Notes: generated by a model not told the origin, from the sequence alone. 64,000 nucleotides of DNA from Mycobacterium sp. OAS707 (GCF_014873705.1 NZ_JADBDS010000003.1:1054001-1118000), one strand, 5' to 3'. Counted from the first letter of the stretch, positions 51,096-59,789 are shown. Made by a program: numbers and translations.

Positions 51096-51764
51096 TTAAC
51101 AGCCTACGGTGTCGAGCACATGCTGGTATCGCGGGCGCGACGGAGAATCCGGCGGATATGCGGTCACCAGCAGTTGCTTCGCCCTCTCGGGCTCGCCCAG
51201 TACCAGGAACGCGGCCGCGACGACGACGGGCTCGGCGCCCCACTGGCCGTCATTGCCCCCGAACTTGTCTATGAGCGCCGCCTTCGGCTCAGCGAAGGCC
51301 CGCACCGTCCGTCGTGCGTCCAGATGCGGCAGTACGCCGGTGCGCAGGTAACCCTCGATCGTCGGCGCGTGCGCGTCCAGTTCGGCCGGAGTCCGGAACG
51401 TCATGATCGGCGGATTCCTGACCAACGTGCCCAGCAACTCGCGCTGGACCAGCTCGTGCTTGCGGCGCACGAAGGGCTCGCCCCGCAAATCAGCCGCCTT
51501 CGCCCCGACTTCTGGCAACAGCAGCGAGGTGAACAGCGTGAGCTGCACAGCGTCTTTGGCGTATCGGGGCCGCATTATCAGGTCGAAATCGATCCGTTGC
51601 TTGCCCTCGTCGATCTTCCTCGTGTAGCCGATACTCTTGGTCGGCCGCGTGAAACCCTCGGCCCGCAGCGTCTCATCCAGCCGAGCCGCCATCATCCCGC
51701 GGAGCCAGCCAGTCGCCGTCGCCCGGGCAATGAGCTCGGTCTCGTTCACCGTGAGACGCTTCAC
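51096..51764 (-). CDS. Hypothetical protein, DUF4304-like
   Basis: 222 aa from a GTG at 51764; longer frames upstream read as non-coding. The opening MMAARLDETLRAEGFTRPTKSIGYTRKIDEGKQRIDFDLIMRP fits proteins in which a helix precedes a beta hairpin and a basic loop (DUF4304 type). The C-terminal part has EPVVVAAAFLVLGEPERAKQLL. No domain can be named with certainty. The bases 51765-52101 upstream contain nothing I can support. Confidence 0.6.
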   Translation of the reverse strand: MKRLTVNETELIARATATGWLRGMMAARLDETLRAEGFTRPTKSIGYTRKIDEGKQRIDFDLIMRPRYAKDAVQLTLFTSLLLPEVGAKAADLRGEPFVRRKHELVQRELLGTLVRNPPIMTFRTPAELDAHAPTIEGYLRTGVLPHLDARRTVRAFAEPKAALIDKFGGNDGQWGAEPVVVAAAFLVLGEPERAKQLLVTAYPPDSPSRPRYQHVLDTVGC

Positions 51765-52101
51765 AGGTACACACCTACCACCGGTACGCCCATTCTGCTG
51801 CCGACCGTGACCGCTTGGACCCAGTCTCGGTGTCGTGTCCAGGCATGTGCCGAGCCCGTGTTGTCGGCCAACACGTTCCTCGGCCAACTACATTACTGCT
51901 TGCAGAACCACCGAATGGTCAACGCCGCCATGGCTTTCGCGTGCGCAGCCGAGGAAGTCTCCGCGTCACATGCAGGACTCGACCCGAGTGGGCTCGGTCC
52001 GCAACGTAGTTCAGTCCCCAGACTTGACACGCCGACTACGCCCGCCGAGATACCGGACGCTCACTGGGGGCTGAAGTCCGAGCCGCGCGCCCACGATGTT
52101 G

Positions 52102-52500
52102 TCATCGGCGTTTTCGTTGCCGCTTTGCGTCGAAGCTGCGGCGTGCTCTTTCGACGTCACTGAGATTGTCCGACCAGTTGGCCAGGGCGGCGAAAACGGG
52201 CGACAGGCTGCGTCCTAAGTCGGTGATGTCATAAACCACGCGGGGCGGAACTTCTGGATGGTAGGTCCTGGTGATCAGCCCGTCACGCTCCAAAGCGCGC
52301 AGCCGCTCGGTGAGGACCTTGGGAGTGATTGTGGCGATGTGGCTTTCGAGCTCCGTGAAGCGGTGAGGCCCGTCGTGATGCAGGGTCCACAGGATCGCGG
52401 TGGTCCACCGGCTGAAAATCAGCTCGACCACGGGGGTGATCGGGCAGGCCAGTTCCGGGGGAACCGATCCAGACGGTATGTGCATTGTGCGTTTGTCCAC
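52102..52500 (-). CDS. HxlR-family winged-helix regulator
   Basis: 132 aa from a GTG at 52500. The HxlR signature is complete: CPITPVVELIFSRWTTAILWTLHHDGPHRFTELESHIATITPKVLTERLRALERDGLITRTYHPEVPPRVVYDITDLGRSL. No Cys that would suit formaldehyde or disulfide sensing is present beyond the first residue of the domain (Cys at about 19). Divergent from the NmrA-like reductase at 52602 with a perfect palindrome between them. Probably senses an electrophile or redox signal and represses that gene. Confidence 0.9.
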   Translation of the reverse strand: MDKRTMHIPSGSVPPELACPITPVVELIFSRWTTAILWTLHHDGPHRFTELESHIATITPKVLTERLRALERDGLITRTYHPEVPPRVVYDITDLGRSLSPVFAALANWSDNLSDVERARRSFDAKRQRKRR

Positions 52501-52536
52501 AAGTTGCCTCTGAGTCCAATACTTTCTTCTAGGTAC

Positions 52537-52557
52537 CTACTATGACCGTCATAGTAG
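52537..52557. promoter_or_regulatory. HxlR operator candidate
   Basis: CTACTATGAC (52537-52546) and GTCATAGTAG (52548-52557) are perfect 10-bp inverted arms around one central base. Located 37 bases from the HxlR start and 45 bases from the reductase ATG. HxlR proteins bind such palindromes as dimers. A smaller palindrome AGGTACCT (52531-52538) overlaps its edge. Confidence 0.75.
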
Positions 52558-52601
52558 CGTCGGCCGCACTGGATTTCGGTTCGTCTTCCAAAGGAGCGGT
52601 C

Positions 52602-53435
52602 ATGATCGTGATCACGGGAGCTACCGGCAATGTCGGTCGTCCACTTGTTCGTATGTTGAGCGACCGCGGTGAACAGGTCACGGCCACCGCGCGTGCAATC
52701 TCCGTGGCCGACGTGCCGCCGGGTGTGACCGTTCGGCGCGTCGATCTGACCGTTCCGTCGACGGTGAGCCCCGCGATCGCGGGTGCCGAGGCGGTGTTCT
52801 TGTTGACGCCGACCGACATGCATGCCGAAGACGGACAAGCGTTTCGCGCCCTCATTGATGCGGTGCGCGGAGCCGGCGTAGCGCGGGTGGTCTTGCTGTC
52901 GTCACAGGGCGTTGCGACGGGCCGTCATCCCGCTGTATTGGAGGACATTGTCAGGCAGTCCGGTCTCGGGTGGACGATTCTTCGCCCTGGCGGATTCGCA
53001 TCCAATGCGCTGTGGTGGGCTGAAGGTGTTCGGCGACAACGGGTTATCGCCGCACCGTTCGCCGATGTCGGATTGCCGGTCATCGATCCTGCCGACATCG
53101 CCGCGGTCGCCGCGGTCTGCCTTCGCCGGGCGGGTCATGAGTCACAGACGTATGTGTTGACGGGGCCTGAACCGATCACGCCCCGCCAGCAGGCCGCGGC
53201 GATCTCGAATGCCTTGGGTGGTGCGCCCATCGAGTTCGTCGAACAGACACGAGCGCAGGCGATGGCTGAGTTACAGCGTGTGATGCCGCCGGTGGTGGCC
53301 GAGCGGACGCTTGACGCGTTGGGCGCGCCCACGCCCGAGGAGCAGCAGGTGCCGCAAGACCTGCCGAGGGTTCTCGGCCGCAACGCCGCCCCATTCGCCC
53401 AGTGGGTCTCGCGCCATGTGGACGCGTTTCGGTAG
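52602..53435 (+). CDS. NmrA/QOR2-like NAD(P)-dependent reductase
   Basis: 277 aa from the ATG at 52602 with AAAGGAG 7 bases upstream. The Rossmann motif is MIVITGATGNVGRPLV (residues 1-16). The region WTILRPGGFASNALWW matches quinone-reductase-like NmrA proteins. Such genes with HxlR regulators respond to quinones or carbonyls. Converges with dnaB across 104 bases. Confidence 0.87.
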   Translation: MIVITGATGNVGRPLVRMLSDRGEQVTATARAISVADVPPGVTVRRVDLTVPSTVSPAIAGAEAVFLLTPTDMHAEDGQAFRALIDAVRGAGVARVVLLSSQGVATGRHPAVLEDIVRQSGLGWTILRPGGFASNALWWAEGVRRQRVIAAPFADVGLPVIDPADIAAVAAVCLRRAGHESQTYVLTGPEPITPRQQAAAISNALGGAPIEFVEQTRAQAMAELQRVMPPVVAERTLDALGAPTPEEQQVPQDLPRVLGRNAAPFAQWVSRHVDAFR

Positions 53436-53539
53436 GCCGGTCGCCGGCGTCGGTTGCGCTGCCGAGACAGCGCACGTGCAGCAAAGCCCTTAGGCCCGAC
53501 AGGCATCCGGGCGGTACGTACGACGATTCCCGCCCGCGG

Positions 53540-56173
53540 CTACGCCTTGGCCATGTTCGTGAAACGCGACAGATGCAGCTGATGCGCGACGGTGATCGTC
53601 TTCGTCGGGCCGCTGCGGTGCTTTGCAATGATCAAGTCGGCTTCGCCGCCGCGCGGATCGTCTCGCTCAAAGGCGTCGGGCCGGTGCAGCAGAATGACCA
53701 TGTCCGCGTCCTGCTCGATCGCGCCCGACTCGCGTAGATCGGAGAGCATCGGCTTCTTGTCGGTGCGCTGTTCTGGACCACGGTTCAACTGGCTCATCGC
53801 GACTACCGGGACCTCGAGCTCCTTCGCCAAAAGTTTGAGCTGCCTTGAGAATTCGGACACCTCTTGCTGACGCGACTCGACCTTCTTGCCCGATGTCATC
53901 AGCTGGAGATAGTCGATGACGATCAGTTTCAGGTCGGCTTTCTGCTTGAGCCGACGCGCCTTGGCGCGGATCTCCATCATCATCAGATTCGGAGAATCGT
54001 CGATATACAAAGGCGCTTCGCTGATTTCGCTCATGCGCCGCGCGAGCCGTGTCCAGTCGTCGTCGCTCATCCGGCCCGACCGCATGTCCGCGAGCTTGAT
54101 CTTCGCCTCCGCCGAGAGCAGGCGCATCACGATCTCGGACTTGCTCATTTCCAGGCTGAAGATAACGCTCGACATCCGGTGCTTGATCGAGCATGACCGC
54201 AAGAAATCCAGTCCCAGTGTCGAATTGTGCGTCGGGATCATCGCGCGACTGGCCAGATACATGTGGTCGTCGTTGTCGACCTGGACGCAACGGACCGGCA
54301 CGCTCTCCACTGGCCGAACGTCGACGATGAATCGCGACCCCGAACGGGCAGTACCTCGAGCCGCCCGACGCTCCTTGTGCAGCAGCGCCTTCCGGGGCAG
54401 GCCGAATACCTCGTCATCTGTAGAGAAATTGAGCGTGTACGCGATTGAGGACTCTGGACGACGGCCCTTGACCCGCTTGGCGGCCATCTGACACCGATAG
54501 CCAAGACTGACGATCAACTCCGCGACATCGTGCGCAAGGCGGCAGTTGGTGACACTGAACTGCACTGCGCCACCGGCAGTCACCGTGCCATCGGTGTCGA
54601 GAAGCCCTGCCAACAGCGCGCGGCGCTGGTGTTCCGATGCTCGCAGATACTCCATCGGGATGTGCTTGTTTCCAAGGACTCCTACGGTTCTCAGCCGGGC
54701 CTGCAGGGTGCCAACTGCGTTGCGACATTGTTGGCAGAGCGCCAGTCCACAGGACGGTCCGCCGCAATGTGAGCAGCGCGGCGCAGCTACAGGAGCCGAT
54801 ACAAAGCGTGCGCGGCCACCGCACGAACGACCGCACGTCCGCACTTGACTGGTCTGCGGTACGAAAAGCTCACCGCAGACTACACATTCGCGCGGGGAAA
54901 CGGCCGGTGCATCGGGTAGCCGCAACTGGTAGCGGTACTTGGCTGTTGCCGACGGATGCGCGTCGATGCCTTCTGCTTCGATCCGCATGATGAGCTCTGG
55001 ATCCGCGGTGGTGATCTGCGCCGCCGCGCTCGTGCCGTCGCCTAGCCAGGCGCCGAGAGTGTAGGGCGGGACGAGCAAGTCTTCCTCGGGCGTCTGCAAG
55101 GGCGCGGCGTTGACAACGGAGTGGTTCAACCGACGATCAGCAGTCGGGCATCGCAATGTGTTGGCGATTTCCCGAGTGGTCCGAACTTCTGCGAAGGTGC
55201 GCTGGTTCTTGTACCGGTTGTAGCCGACTGCGGCGGCTTGCGCCGACTTCCGCGAAGCCCGTGTTTCGGTCAGCCACTGATGCTCTGCATCGGCGACGAT
55301 GACTGTGCCATCGGAGAATTCGACTTCATAGCAGGGACGGCCGGTCATCACCTCTGTCGCCGCCACCACCCGGGTCGGCTTGCCGTCGGCGCCGATCAAC
55401 CAATCTCCGACGGCAACCTCGCCCATGGTGGTCCAACCCTTGGGTGTCGGTAGCGGCGTGTCCAACTTCAGCGCCTTGCCCATACCAGGCCTGGCCGCGA
55501 TGACGATCATCTGGCCGGGATGCAGGCCGTTGGTCACGTCGTCGAGTTCGACGAAGCCCGTCGGCACGCCGCGCGCGAGGCCGCCCTGCGACGCGATCGC
55601 GTCGATCTCGTCCATGGTCGGCTGAAGCAGTTGTTCCAGCGGCACAAAGTCTTCCGAAGCGCGCCCCTCGGCGACGTCGTAGATTTCTGCCTGCGCGCGG
55701 TCGACGATCTCTGCGACGTCCGCGCCCTCAGCGCCGGCGTAGCCGTACTGCACCACGCGGGTGCCTGCCTCCACCAAGCGGCGCAGCAGCGCCTTCTCGG
55801 CGACGATGCCCGCGTAGTAGCCCGCGTTCGCCGCGGTCGGCACCGTCGAGATCAGCGTGTGTAGATACGGCGCCCCGCCGATCCGGCGCAGCAGGCCCCG
55901 GCGATCCAACTCGGCGGCCACCGTCACCGCATCGGCCGGTTCTCCGCGGCCGTATAAATCGAGAATCGCGTCGTAGACGTTTTGGTGGGCGGGCCGATAG
56001 AAGTCGCCTGGACGCAGTCTCTCCAGCACGTCGGCGATGGCGTCCTTGCTCAGCAGCATGCCGCCCAGAACAGACATTTCGGCGGCGTTGTCCTGCGGCG
56101 GCTGACGACCGAAGTCCTCACTGGGTGGCGGTGTGTCCATTCCGGAATGGCCGAGGTCATCTACGACAGCCAC
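53540..56173 (-). CDS. dnaB: Replicative DNA helicase DnaB containing an intein
   Basis: 877 aa from the GTG at 56173 (GGTGGGA 6 bases upstream), which matches the AVVDDL start of mycobacterial DnaB. After removal of residues 234-650 the extein joins to a normal helicase of about 460 aa: N-terminal domain PPQDNAAEMSVLGGMLL, linker, and RecA-like domain with Walker A GMGK-ST, the Asp of VIDYLQLM, and SQLNRGPEQR. The intein interrupts the P-loop itself between Lys and Ser, so no helicase activity is possible before splicing. DnaB unwinds DNA at replication forks. It lies downstream of rpsF-ssb-rpsR-rplI. Confidence 0.95.
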   Translation of the reverse strand: MAVVDDLGHSGMDTPPPSEDFGRQPPQDNAAEMSVLGGMLLSKDAIADVLERLRPGDFYRPAHQNVYDAILDLYGRGEPADAVTVAAELDRRGLLRRIGGAPYLHTLISTVPTAANAGYYAGIVAEKALLRRLVEAGTRVVQYGYAGAEGADVAEIVDRAQAEIYDVAEGRASEDFVPLEQLLQPTMDEIDAIASQGGLARGVPTGFVELDDVTNGLHPGQMIVIAARPGMGKALKLDTPLPTPKGWTTMGEVAVGDWLIGADGKPTRVVAATEVMTGRPCYEVEFSDGTVIVADAEHQWLTETRASRKSAQAAAVGYNRYKNQRTFAEVRTTREIANTLRCPTADRRLNHSVVNAAPLQTPEEDLLVPPYTLGAWLGDGTSAAAQITTADPELIMRIEAEGIDAHPSATAKYRYQLRLPDAPAVSPRECVVCGELFVPQTSQVRTCGRSCGGRARFVSAPVAAPRCSHCGGPSCGLALCQQCRNAVGTLQARLRTVGVLGNKHIPMEYLRASEHQRRALLAGLLDTDGTVTAGGAVQFSVTNCRLAHDVAELIVSLGYRCQMAAKRVKGRRPESSIAYTLNFSTDDEVFGLPRKALLHKERRAARGTARSGSRFIVDVRPVESVPVRCVQVDNDDHMYLASRAMIPTHNSTLGLDFLRSCSIKHRMSSVIFSLEMSKSEIVMRLLSAEAKIKLADMRSGRMSDDDWTRLARRMSEISEAPLYIDDSPNLMMMEIRAKARRLKQKADLKLIVIDYLQLMTSGKKVESRQQEVSEFSRQLKLLAKELEVPVVAMSQLNRGPEQRTDKKPMLSDLRESGAIEQDADMVILLHRPDAFERDDPRGGEADLIIAKHRSGPTKTITVAHQLHLSRFTNMAKA
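54224..55474 (-). mobile_element. Class 3 intein with LAGLIDADG homing endonuclease in DnaB
   Basis: 417 residues (234-650 of the precursor). The first residue is Ala (ALKLDTPLPTPKGWTTMGEV), so the standard Cys1/Ser1 nucleophile is missing. The W-C-T triplet of class 3 inteins is present: Trp300 in AEHQWL, Cys629 in VRCVQVDND, and Thr648 in IPTHN. Asn650 ends the intein and Ser651 is the +1 residue. Two endonuclease motifs are seen: LGAWLGDG (373-380) and LLAGLLDTDG (520-529). A Cys-rich insert at 430-483 is described separately. Mycobacterium smegmatis DnaB is known to carry a class 3 intein. Confidence 0.9.
54725..54886 (-). other. Cysteine-rich zinc-finger-like insert inside the intein endonuclease
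   Basis: Residues 430-483 of the precursor hold CVVC, CGRSC, CSHC, and CQQC with a further single Cys, spaced like two adjacent zinc-binding fingers. They lie between the two LAGLIDADG motifs. Such fingers could add DNA contacts or stabilise the endonuclease. Not typical of the minimal LAGLIDADG fold. Confidence 0.6.
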
Positions 56174-56198
56174 CGAGCGTCCCACCTCCCCTTATGAG

Positions 56199-56214
56199 TC
56201 GAACATATGTTCGT
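56199..56214 (-). promoter_or_regulatory. SOS (LexA) box-like site upstream of dnaB
   Basis: TCGAAC-ATAT-GTTCGT matches the mycobacterial LexA site TCGAAC-N4-GTTCGA at 11 of 12 defined bases. It lies 26 bases upstream of the dnaB start, where LexA could block transcription. Confidence 0.55.
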
Positions 56215-56602
56215 CTAACGCTCTTGTGAGCTTAAGTCAGCCGACCGACATGTACCACCTCGCGAACCGCAATTCTGCCTTGCGACGGCCAACGCTAGAC
56301 GTTGCTGGGAGGCCTACCAAACGGGCCTGTTCATGAAGTTGTGTATGGGTTGTGGATAGGTGTGGGCAGCTATGTTGAGGCATTGGGGAGAACCTGTGGA
56401 CTAAGCACTTTGTTCGGTGCATCCCCGCAGATAAGCGCACCACAATCACCGTGCATATCTGTGGATGACAATCCCCTCGGCGTGTCGGCCTGGGTTGCGA
56501 TCTCGGGCGTGTTGTGTTTCGCGCGAGGGCCGCGGAGGTTAACAGCTCGTTAGCTTCGCTGCCGGGGGAATGCGCGGCGAAGTTCGCCAGGGCGCACAGC
56601 AA
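56215..56602. other. Intergenic region between rplI operon and dnaB, nothing recognised
   Basis: About 390 bases without a supported gene. Frames on both strands are Arg/Pro/Ser-rich and look non-coding. It should contain the dnaB promoter next to the SOS-like box. Confidence 0.5.
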
Positions 56603-56640
56603 CGGCCGGGTGAAGATCGATCATGGTCTTCACCCGGCCG
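56603..56640 (-). terminator. Strong intrinsic terminator after rplI
   Basis: Perfect 14-bp arms CGGCCGGGTGAAGA (56603-56616) and TCTTCACCCGGCCG (56627-56640) around a 10-base loop, 17 bases past the rplI stop. Only a short T-poor tail follows, as is common in mycobacteria. Confidence 0.8.
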
Positions 56641-56657
56641 AATTGACGCTGAGGTAA

Positions 56658-57113
56658 TTACCCCGCGACGACGTTCAGCGACACCGTCGCGTTCACATCG
56701 GGATGCAGCCGCACCGTAATGGGGTGCGTGCCCACCGACTTGATGTGCGCCTTGGGCAACTGGACCGTGCGCTTGTCCAGGTTCGGCCCGCCGGCCTTCT
56801 TGATCGCCGCAACGACGTCTGCCGCGGTCACTGAACCGAACAGCTTGCCGGTATCGCCCGCCGACTTCACGGACAGCTCGACAGTGTCGAGGCCCTCGAT
56901 CGCGGTCTTCAGTTCCTTGGCGTGCTCGAGACCCTGCACCGCTTTGATCTCGCGGGCGCGACGGATCTCTTCTGCCTGGCGCTCAGCGCCGCGCGATGCG
57001 ACGATCGCCAGCCCGCGCGGCAGCAGGAAGTTGCGGCCGTAGCCGTCCTTGACCTCCACGATGTCGCCGGACACACCCAGGTGGTCCACCTCTGCAGTAA
57101 GAATCAGCTTCAT
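56658..57113 (-). CDS. rplI: 50S ribosomal protein L9
   Basis: 151 aa, normal length. MKLILTAEVDHLGVSGDIVEVKDGYGRNFLLPRG is the diagnostic N-terminal domain, joined by a long helix (residues ~40-78) to the C-terminal domain with LFGSVTAADVV and HPITVRLHPDV. Binds 23S rRNA near the L1 stalk. Fourth gene of rpsF-ssb-rpsR-rplI; 14 bases after rpsR; followed by a strong terminator. Confidence 0.97.
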   Translation of the reverse strand: MKLILTAEVDHLGVSGDIVEVKDGYGRNFLLPRGLAIVASRGAERQAEEIRRAREIKAVQGLEHAKELKTAIEGLDTVELSVKSAGDTGKLFGSVTAADVVAAIKKAGGPNLDKRTVQLPKAHIKSVGTHPITVRLHPDVNATVSLNVVAG

Positions 57114-57127
57114 CTCTATGTCCTGCC

Positions 57128-57391
57128 TTATCGCGTCGACGAGCTGAAGGGCAGCAGCGCCACCTCGCGGGCGTTCTTCACGGCGATCGCGATGTCGCGC
57201 TGGTGCTGCACGCAGTTACCGGTCACGCGGCGGGCACGGATCTTGCCGCGCTCACTGATGTAGGTACGCAGCAGTGCGGTGTCCTTGTAGTCGATGTTCT
57301 GCCCCTTGCCCTTCTTGGAGCAGAAGACGCACTTACGGGTCTTGATGGGCTTTTCGGGCGCGGGGCGCCGCTTGGTACTGGCCTTGGCCAT
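57128..57391 (-). CDS. rpsR: 30S ribosomal protein S18, cysteine-containing (C+) type
   Basis: 87 aa. KTRKCVFCSKKGKGQNIDYKDTALL is the S18 signature; the CVFC pair with a third Cys in GNCVQHQRDIA fits the zinc-binding C+ form. Mycobacteria have a zinc-free paralogue elsewhere, induced under low zinc by Zur. Co-transcribed with ssb (42-base gap) and rplI. Confidence 0.97.
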   Translation of the reverse strand: MAKASTKRRPAPEKPIKTRKCVFCSKKGKGQNIDYKDTALLRTYISERGKIRARRVTGNCVQHQRDIAIAVKNAREVALLPFSSSTR

Positions 57392-57433
57392 GTGTCTATC
57401 TCTTTCTGGGTATTACTGATTGAAAGTTGTTGG

Positions 57434-57943
57434 CTAGAAAGGCGGTTCGTCGTCGCTGCCGGAGAACGAGCCCGACGCCGGGGCGCTGCCCCACGGGTCG
57501 TCCTGTTTGGCTTCGCCGCCGCCTGCAGCTGGGCGGGAACCGCCGCCGCCGCCGAATCCACCGCCACCGCCGCCGCTGCGGCTCGCCTTGTTGACCTTGG
57601 CAGTCGCATACCGCAGTGACGGGCCGATCTCGTCGACCTCGACCTCGACAACGGTGCGCTTCTCACCCTCACGGGTCTCGAACGAGCGCTGCTTGAGCCG
57701 GCCCTGCACGATCACCCGCGAGCCGCGGGTCAGGCTTTCGGCCACGTTCTCAGCGGCCTCACGCCAGATGTTGCAGCGAAGGAACAGCGCCTCTCCGTCC
57801 TTCCACTCCCCGCTCTGGCGGTCATAGATGCGCGGCGTCGACGCGACGGTGAAGTTCGCGACGGCCGCACCCGACGGGGTGAAGCGCAGTTCCGGGTCGG
57901 CGGTCAGGTTTCCGACGACGGTGATGGTGGTGTCACCAGCCAC
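57434..57943 (-). CDS. ssb: Single-stranded DNA-binding protein
   Basis: 169 aa. The OB fold occupies residues 1-110 (TITVVGNLTADPELRFTPSGAAVANFTVAS, FLRCNIWREAAENVAESL, GSRVIVQGRLKQRSFET). A Gly/Ser-rich disordered linker (about 118-150) leads to the acidic tip DDEPPF, the conserved partner-binding motif. Essential for replication and repair. Encoded between rpsF and rpsR as in other actinobacteria. Confidence 0.97.
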   Translation of the reverse strand: MAGDTTITVVGNLTADPELRFTPSGAAVANFTVASTPRIYDRQSGEWKDGEALFLRCNIWREAAENVAESLTRGSRVIVQGRLKQRSFETREGEKRTVVEVEVDEIGPSLRYATAKVNKASRSGGGGGGFGGGGGSRPAAGGGEAKQDDPWGSAPASGSFSGSDDEPPF

Positions 57944-58031
57944 GAGATTCCTCCTGGGATTTGGCGGTGTGCGCGAAGCTTGGTCGCAGGCGAGCCTACG
58001 GAAGCACTACGACGCGCACACGCCGTTCCGG

Positions 58032-58322
58032 CTAGTGCTTGTCGGTCCGCAGCACCTTGGTCCGCAGCACCGACTCGTTCAGGTTGAGCTGACGGTCGAG
58101 CTCGGACACGGTCGCGGGCTCTGCCTTCACATCGACGACGGCGTAGATGCCCTCGGCATGCTTGGCGATCTCGTATGCCAGACGGCGCTTGCCCCAGATG
58201 TCGACCTTGTCGACACTGCCGCCGTCCTTGCGGATGACGTTGAGGAACGTCTCCAGCGACGGAGCTACGGTGCGCTCGTCGAGAGTGGGGTCGAGAATGA
58301 CCATGATTTCGTATGGACGCAT
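58032..58322 (-). CDS. rpsF: 30S ribosomal protein S6
   Basis: 96 aa. MRPYEIMVILDPTLDERTVAPSLETFLNVIRKDGGSVDKVDIWGKRRLAYEI is the S6 signature. S6 pairs with S18 on the platform of the 30S subunit. First gene of the ribosomal operon. The 142 bases before it face the plus-strand cyclase gene. Confidence 0.97.
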   Translation of the reverse strand: MRPYEIMVILDPTLDERTVAPSLETFLNVIRKDGGSVDKVDIWGKRRLAYEIAKHAEGIYAVVDVKAEPATVSELDRQLNLNESVLRTKVLRTDKH

Positions 58323-58464
58323 AAGGAACCCATCACCTCCTACGGTCTAGTCGGCCACGGTCGTTCCGTGGCAGGAGGGTCGCCTGCGTCGGCAACCGGC
58401 CCAGGCTACAGGAATGCCCGCTGATCTGCGAAATCGCGCAGCTCGACCTGCTTACACTTCGGCC

Positions 58465-59787
58465 GTGTTCTCCGAGACGCGCTACGCCCGCAATGGCGAC
58501 TTGCGCGTCGCGTACCGCGCCTCGGCTCCGGGGGAGCGGGACATTGTGTTAGTCCCCCACTGGTTCACATGCTGCGAACTCATGCCCGAACTACCGTCGC
58601 TTCAAGGGTGGGTCGAGGCGATGACCTCGCTCGGTCGGCTGATTTTCTTCGACCAGCCTGGCACCGGGGCATCCGATCCCGTTGAGACGGGTGCGCTACC
58701 GACCCTGGAGCAATGGTCCGACAGCATCACCGCCGTGTTGGACGACCTCGGGAGCCGGGAAGCGGTTCTCGTCACGATCGATGGTGCATTTGCGACTGGT
58801 GCACTGTTCGCGGGCACACATCCATCCCGCACCACGGCACTGGTCGTGCTCGAGGGCTACGCGCACCCAATCATCGTTCAACGCACTGCCGTCCTCCAAC
58901 CCGAGGATGTCGGCGCTGCCATGGATGCGATGTGGGGGACGGGAGAATTCCAACACCTGCTGAATCCGGACATGCCGTGGAACGAGGAGATCCGGGCCAC
59001 GTGGGCGAGATTAGAGCGCCTGGCAGCAAGCCCACGAACAGTTGCGCTCGTGCTGCCACTCGTGCGTGAAGTAGACGTGCGCTCGCTGCTTCCGACAATC
59101 CGCGTGCCCACCCTCGTCCTCCATCACGCCGACGACCCCTACATTCTGGCCACTGCCGGTAAGCTGGTCGCCGACCACATACCGGGCGCGAAATACGTTG
59201 AGCTGTCTGGACGCAACATGCTCCACTTCGTCGAACCGTGGCGCGAGTCGTTTCAAGAGATCGCGGAGTTCCTCACCGGCCACCAGGCTGACCTTGCCTA
59301 TGATCGAGTGCTCGCGACGGTGCTGTTCACCGACATCGTCGACTCGACACGCACCGCTGCCGGTATGGGCGACCGCGACTGGCATGCCTTGCTCGACGCG
59401 CACGACGTCGTCGTGCGATCACAACTTGCTCGCTTCCGGGGCCGCGAGATCGGTTCGGCCGGTGACGGTTTCCTCGCAACGTTCGACGGACCGCAGCGAG
59501 CCATCCGCTGCGCCATGGCAATTCGCGACGCGGTGCAAGCCCTTGGCATACAGGTGCGCGCCGGGTTGCATACCGGCGAGTGTGAAGTCCGCGGTGACGA
59601 CATCGGCGGGATCGCCGTACACATCGGCGCGCGGGTGTCGGCATTGGCGGGGCCCAACGAGGTTCTGGTTTCCAGCACGCTGCGCGACCTCGTCATCGGA
59701 TCGGGTCTGAAATTCGACGACCGTGGGTCCCATGAGCTCAAGGGCGTGCCCGGCGAATGGCATCTGTTCGCGGTGGTGGTCGCCTAG
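58465..59787 (+). CDS. Alpha/beta hydrolase-class III adenylate cyclase fusion, copy 1
   Basis: 440 aa from a GTG at 58465, chosen by alignment with copy 2 (FSETRYARNGDLRVAYRAS). Residues ~1-270 are an alpha/beta hydrolase fold, but the nucleophile elbow reads TIDGAF with Asp where Ser is expected. A class III cyclase domain follows (about 280-440): VLFTDIVDSTRTAAGMGDRDWHALLDAHD (metal Asp), GSAGDGFLATFDGPQRAIRCA (second Asp), VRAGLHTGECEV and GGIAVHIGARVSALAGPNEVLVSST. M. tuberculosis Rv1900c (LipJ) has the same order. It makes cAMP or a related cyclic nucleotide in response to an unknown signal. Confidence 0.88.
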   Translation: MFSETRYARNGDLRVAYRASAPGERDIVLVPHWFTCCELMPELPSLQGWVEAMTSLGRLIFFDQPGTGASDPVETGALPTLEQWSDSITAVLDDLGSREAVLVTIDGAFATGALFAGTHPSRTTALVVLEGYAHPIIVQRTAVLQPEDVGAAMDAMWGTGEFQHLLNPDMPWNEEIRATWARLERLAASPRTVALVLPLVREVDVRSLLPTIRVPTLVLHHADDPYILATAGKLVADHIPGAKYVELSGRNMLHFVEPWRESFQEIAEFLTGHQADLAYDRVLATVLFTDIVDSTRTAAGMGDRDWHALLDAHDVVVRSQLARFRGREIGSAGDGFLATFDGPQRAIRCAMAIRDAVQALGIQVRAGLHTGECEVRGDDIGGIAVHIGARVSALAGPNEVLVSSTLRDLVIGSGLKFDDRGSHELKGVPGEWHLFAVVVA

Positions 59788-59789
59788 CC

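Noticed and set aside
56237..56602. Minus-strand frame of 121 aa between rplI and dnaB
   Set aside because: No ribosome binding site, no domain, composition of non-coding DNA; overlaps the terminator region.
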